Assembly: GCF_042643265.1 (NCBI RefSeq)
Contig: NZ_JBHRRZ010000013.1
Location: 1-64,000 of the forward strand
DNA: 64,000 nucleotides
Reading direction: 5' to 3'
Source of the DNA: Virgibacillus_O sediminis
GTDB taxonomy: Bacteria; Bacillota; Bacilli; Bacillales; Amphibacillaceae
Positions 26,465-35,290 of the stretch are shown here, in pieces. The position numbers and the translations under genes were made by a program. A model generated the notes under the pieces. The model was not told where the DNA came from. It searched no databases and saw only the letters and a program-made list of their open reading frames with translations. The stretch's first letter is position 1; each line of letters begins with the position of its first letter.

Positions 26465-27856
26465 ATGAAACTCAAGATAAAAAACCCTGCTACTGGGCAA
26501 CTTGTTCAGGAAGTACCTATCAATACAGAAGAAGAGATTCAACAAAAATTAAAAAGGGGGCATGAGAGTTTTAACAATTGGTTTAAAGTTAATGCCCATT
26601 ATCGTTCAAAGTTATTAAAAAAATGGTCAAATAAAGTGCAAGGAGCAAAAGAAGAGATTGCTAAAACAATTACTCTAGAAAGTGGAAAGCCAATTCAGGA
26701 ATCACTTAATGAAGTCGATTATGCAACAAGTTATATAGATTGGTATGCTGAAGAGGCTAAGAGAATCTATGGACGTACAATACCGGCTAATTCTGAATCG
26801 AAACGCGTTATTGTGACGCGTCAGCCGGTTGGACTTGTTGCTGCTATTACACCTTGGAATTTTCCAGCAGCAATGATGACTCGGAAAGCGGCGCCAGCCC
26901 TAGCTGCAGGTTGTACATTTATCATTAAACCGGCTGAAAACACCCCATTAACAACGATAAAGTTGGTTCAATTAGCACATGAAGCCGGAATTCCAGAAGA
27001 TGTTGTTCAATATGTGAATGGGTATGGAAATGAAGTTGGAAAACTATTTACAGCTAGTACTTATGTTAAAAAAATCACGTTTACAGGATCGACAACTGTT
27101 GGCAAATTGCTCATGAAGGATAGTGCAGACACGGTAAAACACATATCTTTGGAATTAGGAGGGCATGCACCACTGATTATCTCGGAGGACGCTGACATTG
27201 ATTTTGCCGTATCACAGACAATAGCCTCGAAGTTCAGAAATGCTGGCCAAACCTGTATTTGCGTTAATCGTGTATTAGTTCACGAAAATATAGTTGATGA
27301 ATTTTCCGAAAAACTAACAAAAGAAGTAGTAAAATTAAAGGTTGGTAATGGATTAGAAAAAGACATAAACATAGGCCCAATTATTAATGAAAAAGGTTTT
27401 GATAAAATCATTTATCAAATAAACGATGCGATGCAAAAGGGAGCAGAAGTGCTTTGCGGGAATAACTACAATGCCAATAGGGATGCCGGTTGTTTCTTTA
27501 TTCATCCCACTGTATTAAAAAATGTTAATGAAAATATGGCTATCATGCAAGAAGAGACCTTTGGGCCTGTTATCCCACTTACTACATTTAAAGAAATAGA
27601 AGAAGCAGTAGAAATCGCTAATAGTACTCCCTATGGCCTTGCAGCTTATTTTTTTACCAATGATTACAGAACAGGAGCTTATTTCCATGAGAACTTAGAT
27701 TTCGGAATAGTTAGTTGGAATGATGGTGCTCCATCTGCGGCACACACACCATTTGGTGGTATGAAAGAAAGCGGATTAGGACGAGAAGGTGGAATCGAAG
27801 GAATTGAGTCTTATCTAGAGACAAAGTATTTGTCAATTGGGGGATTGAAAAAGTAG
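26465..27856 (+). CDS. gabD: NAD(P)+-dependent succinate-semialdehyde dehydrogenase, second copy
   Basis: 463 residues. It is collinear with the dehydrogenase at 9532-10938 and near-identical around the active site: ITPWNFPAAMMTRK, LELGGHAP (Glu about 230), GQTCICVNR (Cys about 264), QEETFGP and the C-terminal ETKYLSIGG. It starts two residues earlier relative to the motifs. AAGGAAGG precedes the ATG. It would take the semialdehyde made by the TMADH-like flavoprotein to succinate. A 280-base gap with no clear terminator separates it from the symporter. Confidence 0.88.
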   Translation: MKLKIKNPATGQLVQEVPINTEEEIQQKLKRGHESFNNWFKVNAHYRSKLLKKWSNKVQGAKEEIAKTITLESGKPIQESLNEVDYATSYIDWYAEEAKRIYGRTIPANSESKRVIVTRQPVGLVAAITPWNFPAAMMTRKAAPALAAGCTFIIKPAENTPLTTIKLVQLAHEAGIPEDVVQYVNGYGNEVGKLFTASTYVKKITFTGSTTVGKLLMKDSADTVKHISLELGGHAPLIISEDADIDFAVSQTIASKFRNAGQTCICVNRVLVHENIVDEFSEKLTKEVVKLKVGNGLEKDINIGPIINEKGFDKIIYQINDAMQKGAEVLCGNNYNANRDAGCFFIHPTVLKNVNENMAIMQEETFGPVIPLTTFKEIEEAVEIANSTPYGLAAYFFTNDYRTGAYFHENLDFGIVSWNDGAPSAAHTPFGGMKESGLGREGGIEGIESYLETKYLSIGGLKK

Positions 27857-27965
27857 TTATTAATAGTACAATTATTTTACCGTACGAAAATCAAATAAAT
27901 CTGTGAAGTATGGACGCACGGATATAAACCCATCACTCCCATAGATTATAAAAAAGCCCTAGAGT

Positions 27966-28405
27966 GAGGTGACCCCTAAAAGTTAGAGTTTTATATCAAG
28001 CAGTTAATTGGCTGTTGTGAAGACGGTACTGAACCGGACTCATACCGGCCAATTTCTGTTTAATACGATTGTTATTGTAATAATTGATGTAAGACTCGAT
28101 ATCCCTTTTTAAATCTTCGTAAGTGCGAAGAGACTCTCCATGGTACATTTCCTGCTTCATTAGTCCAAAGAAATTCTTCATCGGTGAATTATTGATGCAG
28201 TTTCCTTTCCGAGACATTGGAACACGTTGTGTTCTTTTAGAGTTCTGCCCCATTTCCTGTGCTGATAATGCCATCCTTGATCAGAGTGTATAGTTGTCCG
28301 GTACTTGATTTTAACCATTTGGAGGACGTCTTTCAGTGGCTTCATCACTAGACCTAGTGTCGGGCGCATACTAATTCCGTATGAAAGGATCTCTCCGTGA
28401 TACAT
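27966..28405 (-). pseudogene. IS3-family (IS150-like) transposase, C-terminal remnant
   Basis: Minus-strand fragments give the rve-domain end. The first piece has LSYGISMRPTLGLVM and TIHSDQGWHYQHRKW. After a frameshift near 28200 the second has GNCINNSPMKNFFGLMKQEMYHGE, ESYINYYNNNRIKQKL and MSPVQYR. The 5' two-thirds are missing. GTGACCCCTAAAAGTTAGAG near 27969 looks like the terminal inverted repeat. The MYHGE sequence occurs at both ends of the first fragment, which suggests the deletion joined repeats. Confidence 0.8.
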
Positions 28406-28572
28406 ATGAGGTATAAAATTTATTATCTCTTCAAAGCAATTCTATATAAAGGAATTATTTCTCTAAAAAAGAAACCTTCTAAATCGAACCATCAAAGAAG
28501 CGAGTGAAGATTTACAGTTAAATGAGTGATTGACATAGGATAAATTTTTAAACAATTGGAAGGGGAAATAAC

Positions 28573-29340
28573 GTGAGAGTGCTAGATTGTTCAACAGTTG
28601 ACACAGCTTTAAAGTCTTTATGTGAATTGCTTAGAACTGACGAAGCAACTTTAGATATGTATATTGAGAGTAATAAGTACAGAGTAACTAATAAAGATAA
28701 ATGCTGGTATTATGATAACCTCAAAATTGAAGAGGTATTAGACTTTTTTAATTTACGTAAAGATGAAATTCTTCCTGATAAATTACTTATGTTTCATCTT
28801 ACTTCTGGAATTGATGATAGGAGCTTTCGACAGTATGGAATCTTGAACTTACAATCTATAATTAAAAATGATATTTTATCTTCTTTTTTTACTGCTTCGG
28901 GGGTTAAAATTCAATATGAGGAAGGTTCGGCACCATTAATTCATTTTAAGGGAAAAGTTTTCGAAGATGAGATGCTTTTTCATCGTTTTAACTCAGATAG
29001 ATGTATTAACGGTTTTTTGATTAAGGAAGATGCTGAAAGTAATTCAAATGTAGGACATATTAGAGAATGCCCTGAATTTATATGGGATATTAGCAAACTT
29101 ATTCAGCTGCCTGGGTTGATTGGAAAATGGAAAGAAAGTGCCAAATCAATGAAAATGTCACTCCTAGTGAACTTTGAAGATATCAATTATTTTGAACCTG
29201 CGGAATATGTAATAAAGGCAGTAGAATATGTTTTATTTAAAAAGACAAATTATTGGGACCCTGACCAGAATTTTATGGTTTTCTTAAATGAAGAAGTTTG
29301 TATTTCACCTGAAAATATAACCCAGATAGATGAACTCTAA
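28573..29340 (+). CDS. Uncharacterised protein, possible ADP-ribosyltransferase-like fold
   Basis: 255 residues starting at GTG after GGAAGGGG. No family is recognised with confidence. The segment FHLTSGIDDRSFRQYGILNLQSIIKND (about 75-101, split here for length: FHLTSGIDDRSF then RQYGILNLQSII) has the histidine-x-threonine, glycine-isoleucine-leucine spacing seen in DarT/ART-type toxins and related orphan genes. That is a weak pattern match. There are no membrane helices and no signal peptide. It stands alone between transposon remnants, a typical site for single-gene defence or toxin genes. Confidence 0.6.
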   Translation: MRVLDCSTVDTALKSLCELLRTDEATLDMYIESNKYRVTNKDKCWYYDNLKIEEVLDFFNLRKDEILPDKLLMFHLTSGIDDRSFRQYGILNLQSIIKNDILSSFFTASGVKIQYEEGSAPLIHFKGKVFEDEMLFHRFNSDRCINGFLIKEDAESNSNVGHIRECPEFIWDISKLIQLPGLIGKWKESAKSMKMSLLVNFEDINYFEPAEYVIKAVEYVLFKKTNYWDPDQNFMVFLNEEVCISPENITQIDEL

Positions 29341-29528
29341 AATAGTGAATGCATTTTTGTGGCCTATAGCACAAGACTTTGTTGCATGCTTTATTACTCA
29401 AAATTGGTCACAGAAAAAATATAAAAGCGTATTTTAAAATATTGATTTAACAAGTGACAATCACTCAAAATGCTCATATGACAGCTTTTATATAATTCGC
29501 TACCATGATTAGGGGTTAAGACGTAAGG

Positions 29529-29552
29529 GGCGGCATGATGTGATAACGCCCA
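29529..29552. repeat. GGCGGCATGATGT repeat, copy 1
   Basis: The 13-mer GGCGGCATGATGT is followed by GATAACGCCC, so a short stem GGGCG/CGCCC forms. The same 13-mer occurs at 37577 and at the left end of a 146-base hairpin at 55845. The right side here (ACGCCCAAAACC) resembles the right end of that element (ACGCCCCCAAACC), as if the middle had been lost. Confidence 0.55.
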
Positions 29553-29627
29553 AAACCCTTTCAACATAGGGTTTGAGAACAATTTGACTGGATTTTGACT
29601 GGTTTTAAAAAACGTTTGCTAAATCTA

Positions 29628-29672
29628 GGTCCTCTCAAGAGTTTATAAACTATTGAGGGGATTTTCTTTTAA
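29628..29672 (+). terminator. Terminator-like hairpin
   Basis: CCTCTCAAGAG and CTATTGAGGGG flank a short loop and are followed by ATTTTCTTTT. It could end transcription from the gene at 28573 or from decayed recombinase sequence. Confidence 0.5.
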
Positions 29673-29739
29673 TAGGTGACCGGTAAGATAAGCTATAAAT
29701 AATCTATTAGGATAGAGGGAGACACTGTTAGCCGGTTCT

Positions 29740-29974
29740 TTTAATAATTCGTCGTGTAATTAGCCGAACGATCAAACTGGTCCAGTTTGGTGATGACTAA
29801 TGTATATCCGAGTCAGCTAATCGATTGATGAGCTCATTGAATTTTTTCACCTTCCTCGCTTAGCCCCTGTTACAAAATCCTGGTAAGTTTCCTCGCACCA
29901 TTCTTGTTACGAGGTTGAATCTTTCCTTCTAAATCTTGATTACTGGTTGATCCCCTCGCGTACCCAAATTTCAT
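29740..29974 (-). pseudogene. Serine recombinase (resolvase/invertase), N-terminal remnant
   Basis: On the minus strand the ATG at 29974 gives MKFGYARGSTSNQDLEGKIQ, the catalytic N-terminus with the arginine and serine of the resolvase active site (usually YARVST). Frame breaks follow, but pieces such as a TKLDQFDRSAN-like segment can still be read to about 29740. The C-terminal DNA-binding part is absent. Confidence 0.7.
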
Positions 29975-30069
29975 AGCATTACGCTTGATAATTAACCATT
30001 TCTTTATTCTTAAGTATTTTGATGAGTAACAGACTATTCCCTGATTGCTGGAAATATTAATCACAGCTT

Positions 30070-30618
30070 TTATTCGCTAGAGTTAGTAGTACTAACAAAT
30101 AAAAACTTAATAGGGTTTTCAGTTTTATTGAACCAATTGTGAGGTTTACTTGAATCTAAGTGAATACTATCTCCAGAATAAAGATCATACTCGTTTTCAT
30201 CCAAAATAATAGTTAATGTCCCATCTATAACATAAATAAACTCTTGACCTTCGTGTGAAAAGGGGATGCCTCTTTTATCGCCTGGCAGTAATGTGACTAG
30301 GACAGGAACAAATAAAGGATTGGAAACATTCCCGGAAAGGTCAGAATAAGTAAAAGATTGTTTTTGTATGGTTTGCTCGTCACTTGCTCTTCTTATCATG
30401 CCTTCGTCAACTTGTATATTATCAGGAAAAAAATAGCTTGGACTCACTTCAAGAGCTTCGGAGATTTTCTTAAAAGACAATAATGTTATAGAACAAAGTG
30501 AACGCTCTACTTGTGATAAAAAACTTATAGATAAATTTGTTTTTTCCGAAACTTCTTTTAGTGTCATTTTTCTTTCTTTTCTTAGGCTTTTAATTAAACT
30601 TCCTATTTCTTCATTCAT
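30070..30618 (-). CDS. XRE-family regulator with cupin domain
   Basis: 182 residues: helix-turn-helix (about 6-60, LKEVSEKTNLSISFLSQVERS) and cupin domain (about 105-180, with GIPFSHEGQEFIYVIDGTL and DSIHLDSSKPHNW). Same architecture as the regulator at 21490 but only distantly similar. It is divergent from the flavin dehydrogenase/BrnQ operon that starts at 31033 and is its likely regulator. It may bind an amino-acid-like inducer. Confidence 0.85.
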   Translation of the reverse strand: MNEEIGSLIKSLRKERKMTLKEVSEKTNLSISFLSQVERSLCSITLLSFKKISEALEVSPSYFFPDNIQVDEGMIRRASDEQTIQKQSFTYSDLSGNVSNPLFVPVLVTLLPGDKRGIPFSHEGQEFIYVIDGTLTIILDENEYDLYSGDSIHLDSSKPHNWFNKTENPIKFLFVSTTNSSE

Positions 30619-31032
30619 GAGTACACCTCAAAATCAGTATATGTTCAATTAATCTTAGTGTTGTTATTTAACCAAATTATATAGGAATACAGAAATAATT
30701 AAAACACGAGGGTGTAAAGATTACAAAGAAGATCGAGGGATGATACAGCATAGCTCATAATGGATACTTTGCATAAAACAGCATAAGTATTTGAATTTTA
30801 AGGAAACATAAAGTATAATTTCAGTAACACTTAAATTTCACACATGATAGCTTTTAAAAACTCTAATTAACAAGAGAATATATATTTTTTTGTTTAATAA
30901 TTTCAGTGTCACTGTAACTTGGTAGCGCTTACTAAAATCAACCTTTCTCTTAAGGTATAGTTTCTGCCATAAAGATACTAATATTTTGCGAATACTAGTT
31001 TTTACTAAGAGTAAACCGATGGAGGCTTAATA
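30619..31032. promoter_or_regulatory. Divergent regulatory region with a possible cre-like site
   Basis: A 414-base gap between the XRE-cupin regulator and the operon it faces. TGGTAGCGCTTACT at 30920-30933 resembles the CcpA cre consensus TGWAARCGYTWNCW with two mismatches. Ribosome site GGAGG lies at 31021-31025. No other motif was resolved. Confidence 0.35.
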
Positions 31033-31299
31033 ATGAATAAGGATGAATTGATCATATGTAGGTGTGAAGAAGTGAATTATCAAACTTTAAGAGTTACAGC
31101 TCAAAAATACCAATGTACATCCAGAGAGTTGAAACTACGAACACGGGCAGGCATGGGGTACTGTGGGGGGAGATCATGCCGTCCAATGGTGGACAAAATT
31201 CCGAATTCAAAAGAAAGTAAGCAAGATCGCACATATATATCACTGAAATATCAACCACCTGTTCGACCAATGAGGTTTGAAGATTTAGGGGAGGAATAG
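31033..31299 (+). CDS. BFD-like [2Fe-2S] subunit of a flavin dehydrogenase complex
   Basis: 88 residues. The cluster motif is C9-x-C11 ... C44-x4-C49 (CRCEEV and GYCGGRSC), with the ELKLRTRAGMGYC segment typical of bacterioferritin-associated-ferredoxin domains. In HcnB/opine oxidase A-subunits this domain is normally the C-terminal part of the large flavoprotein. Here it is encoded alone, as the first gene of the set. It probably shuttles electrons inside the complex. Confidence 0.8.
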   Translation: MNKDELIICRCEEVNYQTLRVTAQKYQCTSRELKLRTRAGMGYCGGRSCRPMVDKIPNSKESKQDRTYISLKYQPPVRPMRFEDLGEE

Positions 31300-31302
31300 G
31301 GA

Positions 31303-31641
31303 ATGACGCGAAGAATCTTAGACCACCCTATATTGGGAAGAATTGAAGACTCTAATTATGTATCTTTTCAATTTGATGAAGTAACTTACCAAGGAATAGA
31401 GAATGAGTCATTGGCTGCTGCGTTGTTAGCTAATGGCATTCGAAAGCTACGTTATCATGAAGAAAGTGGAAGAGCTAGAGGAGTTTATTGTAATATTGGT
31501 CATTGCTATGAGTGTAGGGTTACTGTAGACGGAAGGCCAGGGGTTAGAGCATGTTTAACACCTGTTAAGGAAGGGATGGTTGTCGAAAGTGGCAAATCTA
31601 TACCTTCTAGAGAAGGAAGGGTGATGGCTGAGGATGAATAA
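31303..31641 (+). CDS. [2Fe-2S] ferredoxin-like subunit (HcnA-like)
   Basis: 112 residues with C63-x4-C68-x2-C71-x12-C84 (YCNIGHCYECRV and RACLTPV), the pattern of the small Fer2_4 subunit of HcnABC, opine oxidase and D-hydroxyproline dehydrogenase complexes. It starts three bases after the BFD gene and overlaps the next gene by 8 bases, so the subunits are probably made in fixed proportion. Confidence 0.82.
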   Translation: MTRRILDHPILGRIEDSNYVSFQFDEVTYQGIENESLAAALLANGIRKLRYHEESGRARGVYCNIGHCYECRVTVDGRPGVRACLTPVKEGMVVESGKSIPSREGRVMAEDE

Positions 31642-32842
31642 GTCAATCATTATAGGAGCGGGGCCCGCAGGACTTACCGCAGCTGCGACTTGTGCAGAAA
31701 ATGGAATGAACGTCCTGGTTATTGACGAGTACATGAGAACTGGAGGCCGGTTGCTGGGACAACTATATGAAGAACCAGATGGTAGTTGGTGGAATGGAAT
31801 TAAAGAGTCACGCAATCTATATGAAAAAGCCGTTGAGCTAGGAGTTGAATTTCGCTTGAATACTCCGGTCAATAATTTGGAAAATGATAGCGGCGTTTGG
31901 ACTATTTATACTGAGCAAGAAATTTTTCAAACCGAACATCTATTATTAGCAACTGGAGCGGCAGAGTCTCCAATTCCTATTCCTGGGTGGACGTTGCCAG
32001 GAGTTATGTCGGTGGGGGCAGCCCAAGTGATGACAAATGTTCATCGTGTTCAACCTGGCGATCGAGGAATTATTATTGGCGTGAATGTCTTGTCTGCTGC
32101 AATCGCAATGGAATTAAGTTTAGCAAATATAGAAGTAGTTTCACTAGCTTTACCAGAGAAAAACCTTATCACTCAAGAAACCGCGAATCCAAAAGAGGTT
32201 ATGAAATCTCTGCTACATGTATCTCATATGGCTCCCTCTAGGTTCGCTCGCTGGGGTAGTAGACTTATGAAGAACAGTTTTATGCAAACGTTAGGAGTTA
32301 ATTTCTATCCTAAGAGTGGAGTGAAAATGTGGAACATTCCAGTGCAACTTAGAAAAGCTGTTACAGAAATTTATGGTGACGATAAAGTAGAAGGAGTCAA
32401 ACTAGCTACGATTAATGCCAAAGGAGAGATTGTTCCGGGAAGTGAAGAAAATATTGCTTTAGACTTTGTGTGTATTGCAGGAGGGTTATACCCTCTGGCC
32501 GAATTAGCTGCTGTCGCAGGGTGCCCGTTCTATTTGGTAGAAGAATTAGGTGGCTATGTTCCATTACATAATGAAAGAATGGAAACTCCTCTGCAAGGGC
32601 TTTATGTCGCAGGTAATATCACCGGTATTGAAGGAGCCAAAGTTGCTACTTCTCAAGGAAGAACTGCCGGGTTATCTATGGTTTGTCACGCCACGGACAA
32701 TCAACTGGAGGATGAGGTTCAATACTCTATAAAACAAACTTCTAAAACTAGAGAGGAAGCTCATATACAATTTCATCCGGAAATAGATAAAGGACATACA
32801 AAGATTTTAAATCAATGGAAATCTTATCATTCGGAAGAGTGA
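31634..32842 (+). CDS. FAD/NAD(P)-binding subunit (HcnB-like) of an amino/imino-acid dehydrogenase
   Basis: 402 residues. The Rossmann motif IIGAGPAGLTAAATCAENG is at residues 5-23, GGRLLGQLYEE follows, and LLLATGAAESPIPIPGWTLPG near 97-117 is the usual HcnB block. A later YVAGNITGIEGAKVA completes the FAD site. The BFD domain normally at the C-terminus is missing and supplied by the 31033 gene. It is expected to pass electrons from the catalytic DAO-type subunit to the respiratory chain. Confidence 0.84.
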   Translation: MNKSIIIGAGPAGLTAAATCAENGMNVLVIDEYMRTGGRLLGQLYEEPDGSWWNGIKESRNLYEKAVELGVEFRLNTPVNNLENDSGVWTIYTEQEIFQTEHLLLATGAAESPIPIPGWTLPGVMSVGAAQVMTNVHRVQPGDRGIIIGVNVLSAAIAMELSLANIEVVSLALPEKNLITQETANPKEVMKSLLHVSHMAPSRFARWGSRLMKNSFMQTLGVNFYPKSGVKMWNIPVQLRKAVTEIYGDDKVEGVKLATINAKGEIVPGSEENIALDFVCIAGGLYPLAELAAVAGCPFYLVEELGGYVPLHNERMETPLQGLYVAGNITGIEGAKVATSQGRTAGLSMVCHATDNQLEDEVQYSIKQTSKTREEAHIQFHPEIDKGHTKILNQWKSYHSEE

Positions 32843-32880
32843 GTGAGAGGGGTATTTTATAACACCAGGGAGGAATTGAT

Positions 32881-34062
32881 TTGGCAAATAATCGTTATTG
32901 CGACGTTGTAGTAATCGGAGGCGGTATTGTCGGTTCGGCTATCGCGTATTATTGTTCGAAGTCTGGATTGGATATTACCCTTCTGGAAAAGAAAGAGTTG
33001 GCTAGTGGTACGTCTTCTAAATGTGACGGCAATATCTTGGCAGTTGACAAAGATCCAGGTTTTGATAGTCAGATGTCTTTGAAAAGCCAAAATCTGGTTC
33101 ATAAATTAAAAGAGGAACTCGAGATTCCGTTTGACTATAGGAATCCTGGCAGTGTGTTGGTTTGTGAAAACGAATTGGAAATGGAGACTGCGCAGCGATG
33201 GGTTGACCAACAACAAGAAGCGGGGCTGGATTTCAGGATGTTAGACCGAGAGGATTTACGTAATGAGTCATCTTATTTAGCTGATGATCTTTTCGGAGGT
33301 CTGGAATGCCGGACTGATTCTATAGTAAATCCCTACATGTTGACATATGCAATGGGGGAAGAGGCAAAAAAGTTCGGGGCGAAAATACATACTCATACGG
33401 AAGTGAAAAATCTATATAAAAATCAAAAAAAGATATTTGTTTTAGAAACCAACAACGGTACTTTCACTGCAAACAAAGTAGTGAATGCATGTGGGGCGTG
33501 GGCTCCATATATCGGAGAAATGTTAGACATAAATATTCCCATTAAACCACGAAAAGGGCATGTCATCGTCGCCTCAAGACAGAAGACTGTTGCGACTAGG
33601 AATGTCATGGAATTTGGTTATCTTATATCAAAATTTGGTGGAGAGAGGCAGGTAGACCCAATTACTGAGAAGTATGGAGCTGCTCTAGTGTTTGAACCTA
33701 CCGCAAGCCAAAATTTTTTAGTAGGAAGTAGTCGTCAATTTAATGGTTATGATACAAAAGTAGATCATGATGTTGTAAAGCACATAGCCAAAAGAGCGGT
33801 ACGCTTCTTCCCTAAGATAAGAGATATGACCGTAATTAGAACATATGCCGGGCTCCGCCCGTGGACGATCGATCACCTTCCTATCATCTCACATGTAGAG
33901 GAGGTTCCAGGATTCTATATAGCAGCTGGACACGAAGGAGACGGAATTAGTTTAGCTGCTATCACAGGTAAAGTAATCGAAGAGATGATAAATGGGGTCG
34001 AAACCTCTATACCTACTGAACCTCTTCGTTATGATCGTTTTAGTATGGAAGAGAGAGTATGA
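32881..34062 (+). CDS. DAO-family FAD oxidoreductase, catalytic subunit (HcnC-like)
   Basis: 393 residues from TTG 32881, supported by GGGAGGAATT just upstream. The FAD motif VVVIGGGIVGSAIAYYCSKSG is near residue 10, ELASGTSSKCDGN follows, and the C-terminal block TYAGLRPWTIDHLPIISH with AAGHEGDGISLAAITGK is typical of glycine/sarcosine/D-proline oxidoreductases. It probably oxidises a secondary or imino amino acid (D-proline, hydroxyproline, sarcosine or an opine). With the downstream ketimine reductase-type gene, proline-like substrates are favoured. Confidence 0.83.
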   Translation: MANNRYCDVVVIGGGIVGSAIAYYCSKSGLDITLLEKKELASGTSSKCDGNILAVDKDPGFDSQMSLKSQNLVHKLKEELEIPFDYRNPGSVLVCENELEMETAQRWVDQQQEAGLDFRMLDREDLRNESSYLADDLFGGLECRTDSIVNPYMLTYAMGEEAKKFGAKIHTHTEVKNLYKNQKKIFVLETNNGTFTANKVVNACGAWAPYIGEMLDINIPIKPRKGHVIVASRQKTVATRNVMEFGYLISKFGGERQVDPITEKYGAALVFEPTASQNFLVGSSRQFNGYDTKVDHDVVKHIAKRAVRFFPKIRDMTVIRTYAGLRPWTIDHLPIISHVEEVPGFYIAAGHEGDGISLAAITGKVIEEMINGVETSIPTEPLRYDRFSMEERV

Positions 34063-34161
34063 CTACATTTATTTCTATGAAGGAAGAGTTTTCTTTACAT
34101 TATTGTAACTGTAGAACTTATTTAAAAAGTATTAGTGACTGTGAAAGAGAGGATGGTACAA

Positions 34162-35139
34162 GTGTTAATTTTAACTGCTGAAGAACAGAAGAAACTTATA
34201 GATATGAATGAGGTGATTGATTACGTAGCTGTAGCATTAAAAGAGTTTTCATCAGGGCGAACAGTAACTCCTATACGTGCTGCCTTGCCGTTTCGGAAAG
34301 GAGAGAACACATCCCTTGTTATGCCTTCGGTAGCTGAAGAGCTTGAAAGCGTAGGGGTAAAAGTCGTAACTGTAGCTCCTAATAACAAAAAAATAGGTAA
34401 GAAAACGATTAATGGAGTTGTCATGCTTTCTGACTTTGAAACGGGGGAGCCTATATCTCTATTAGAAGGATCCCATTTGACAATGGTTAGAACTGGTGCT
34501 TTGTCAGGGGTAGCTACCAAATATTTATCTCGTGAAGACTCAAAAAAACTATGTGTTATTGGTACGGGGGAGCAAGCGAAAGGCCTCGTTGCTTCTGTAT
34601 TGGCTGTACGTGAGATAGAGGAAATTTTGCTATACAACCGAACAGCTCAAAAGGCACAAGAATTCGCTGAATATCTCAAAGAAAACTTTCATAAGAGCGT
34701 GCACGTATATACGAATCCTAATGAGGCCGTAAATGATGCTGATATTATTGTTACAACCACAAATTCTTCAACTCCTGTATTTTCACAAGAGTTAAGGCCA
34801 GGCGTGCACGTAAATGCTGTTGGATCATTCAGGCCAACGATGCAAGAATTGCCTTCTCATGCTGTATCTTCTGCAGACAAGGTGGTAGTAGAAGCGATAG
34901 AAGCTGCTTTAGAAGAAACGGGTGATTTGTTAGTACCCATCCAAGAAGGTGTTTTTAATTCAGAGGACATTTATGGAGAACTAGGAAGAATAGCCAATGG
35001 TGAATTGAAAGGAAGAAATAGTGATAAAGAGATAACGGTATTTGAATCGGTAGGAGTAGCTGTGGTTGACATCATCGTAGCCCAATACATTTATGACAAA
35101 GCTGTAAAGAATAATGTAGGAACGACAATTCAGTTTTAA
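34162..35139 (+). CDS. Ornithine cyclodeaminase/mu-crystallin family reductase
   Basis: About 325 residues. GTG 34162 is preferred because GAGAGG at 34147-34152 is well placed; GTG 34135 and ATG 34153 are alternatives. Visible are SLVMPSV, the dinucleotide motif CVIGTGEQAKGL (about 130-141) and NAVGSFRPTMQELP. The family includes ornithine cyclodeaminase, Delta1-pyrroline-2-carboxylate reductase and alanine dehydrogenase. Next to a D-imino-acid-type dehydrogenase, reduction of Delta1-pyrroline-2-carboxylate to L-proline would complete a D-to-L conversion. This is inference from context. Confidence 0.8.
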   Translation: MLILTAEEQKKLIDMNEVIDYVAVALKEFSSGRTVTPIRAALPFRKGENTSLVMPSVAEELESVGVKVVTVAPNNKKIGKKTINGVVMLSDFETGEPISLLEGSHLTMVRTGALSGVATKYLSREDSKKLCVIGTGEQAKGLVASVLAVREIEEILLYNRTAQKAQEFAEYLKENFHKSVHVYTNPNEAVNDADIIVTTTNSSTPVFSQELRPGVHVNAVGSFRPTMQELPSHAVSSADKVVVEAIEAALEETGDLLVPIQEGVFNSEDIYGELGRIANGELKGRNSDKEITVFESVGVAVVDIIVAQYIYDKAVKNNVGTTIQF

Positions 35140-35234
35140 ATTCGATACCCTAATGATAAGTGGCGAAAATCATTCAAAAAGATGACTTGAGAAGGTGTTT
35201 TTTTCTATAATCCCCTCCATATTCATTCAAAAAA

Positions 35235-35248
35235 TGTAAGCGGTTTAA
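35235..35248. promoter_or_regulatory. Possible CcpA cre site upstream of brnQ
   Basis: TGTAAGCGGTTTAA resembles TGWAARCGYTWNCW with two mismatches. It lies 43 bases before the brnQ-like gene. Weak on its own; a terminator for the preceding gene was not found. Confidence 0.3.
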
Positions 35249-35290
35249 GTTTGGAGTATTAGATATAAAAAATGAAGGAGGAATTGGTGA

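Noticed and set aside
30619..31032. Sigma-54 promoter in the HcnABC-like operon leader
   Set aside because: No TGGYAYR-N4-TTGCW match was found; the only clean -24/-12 site in the window is at 3044-3059.
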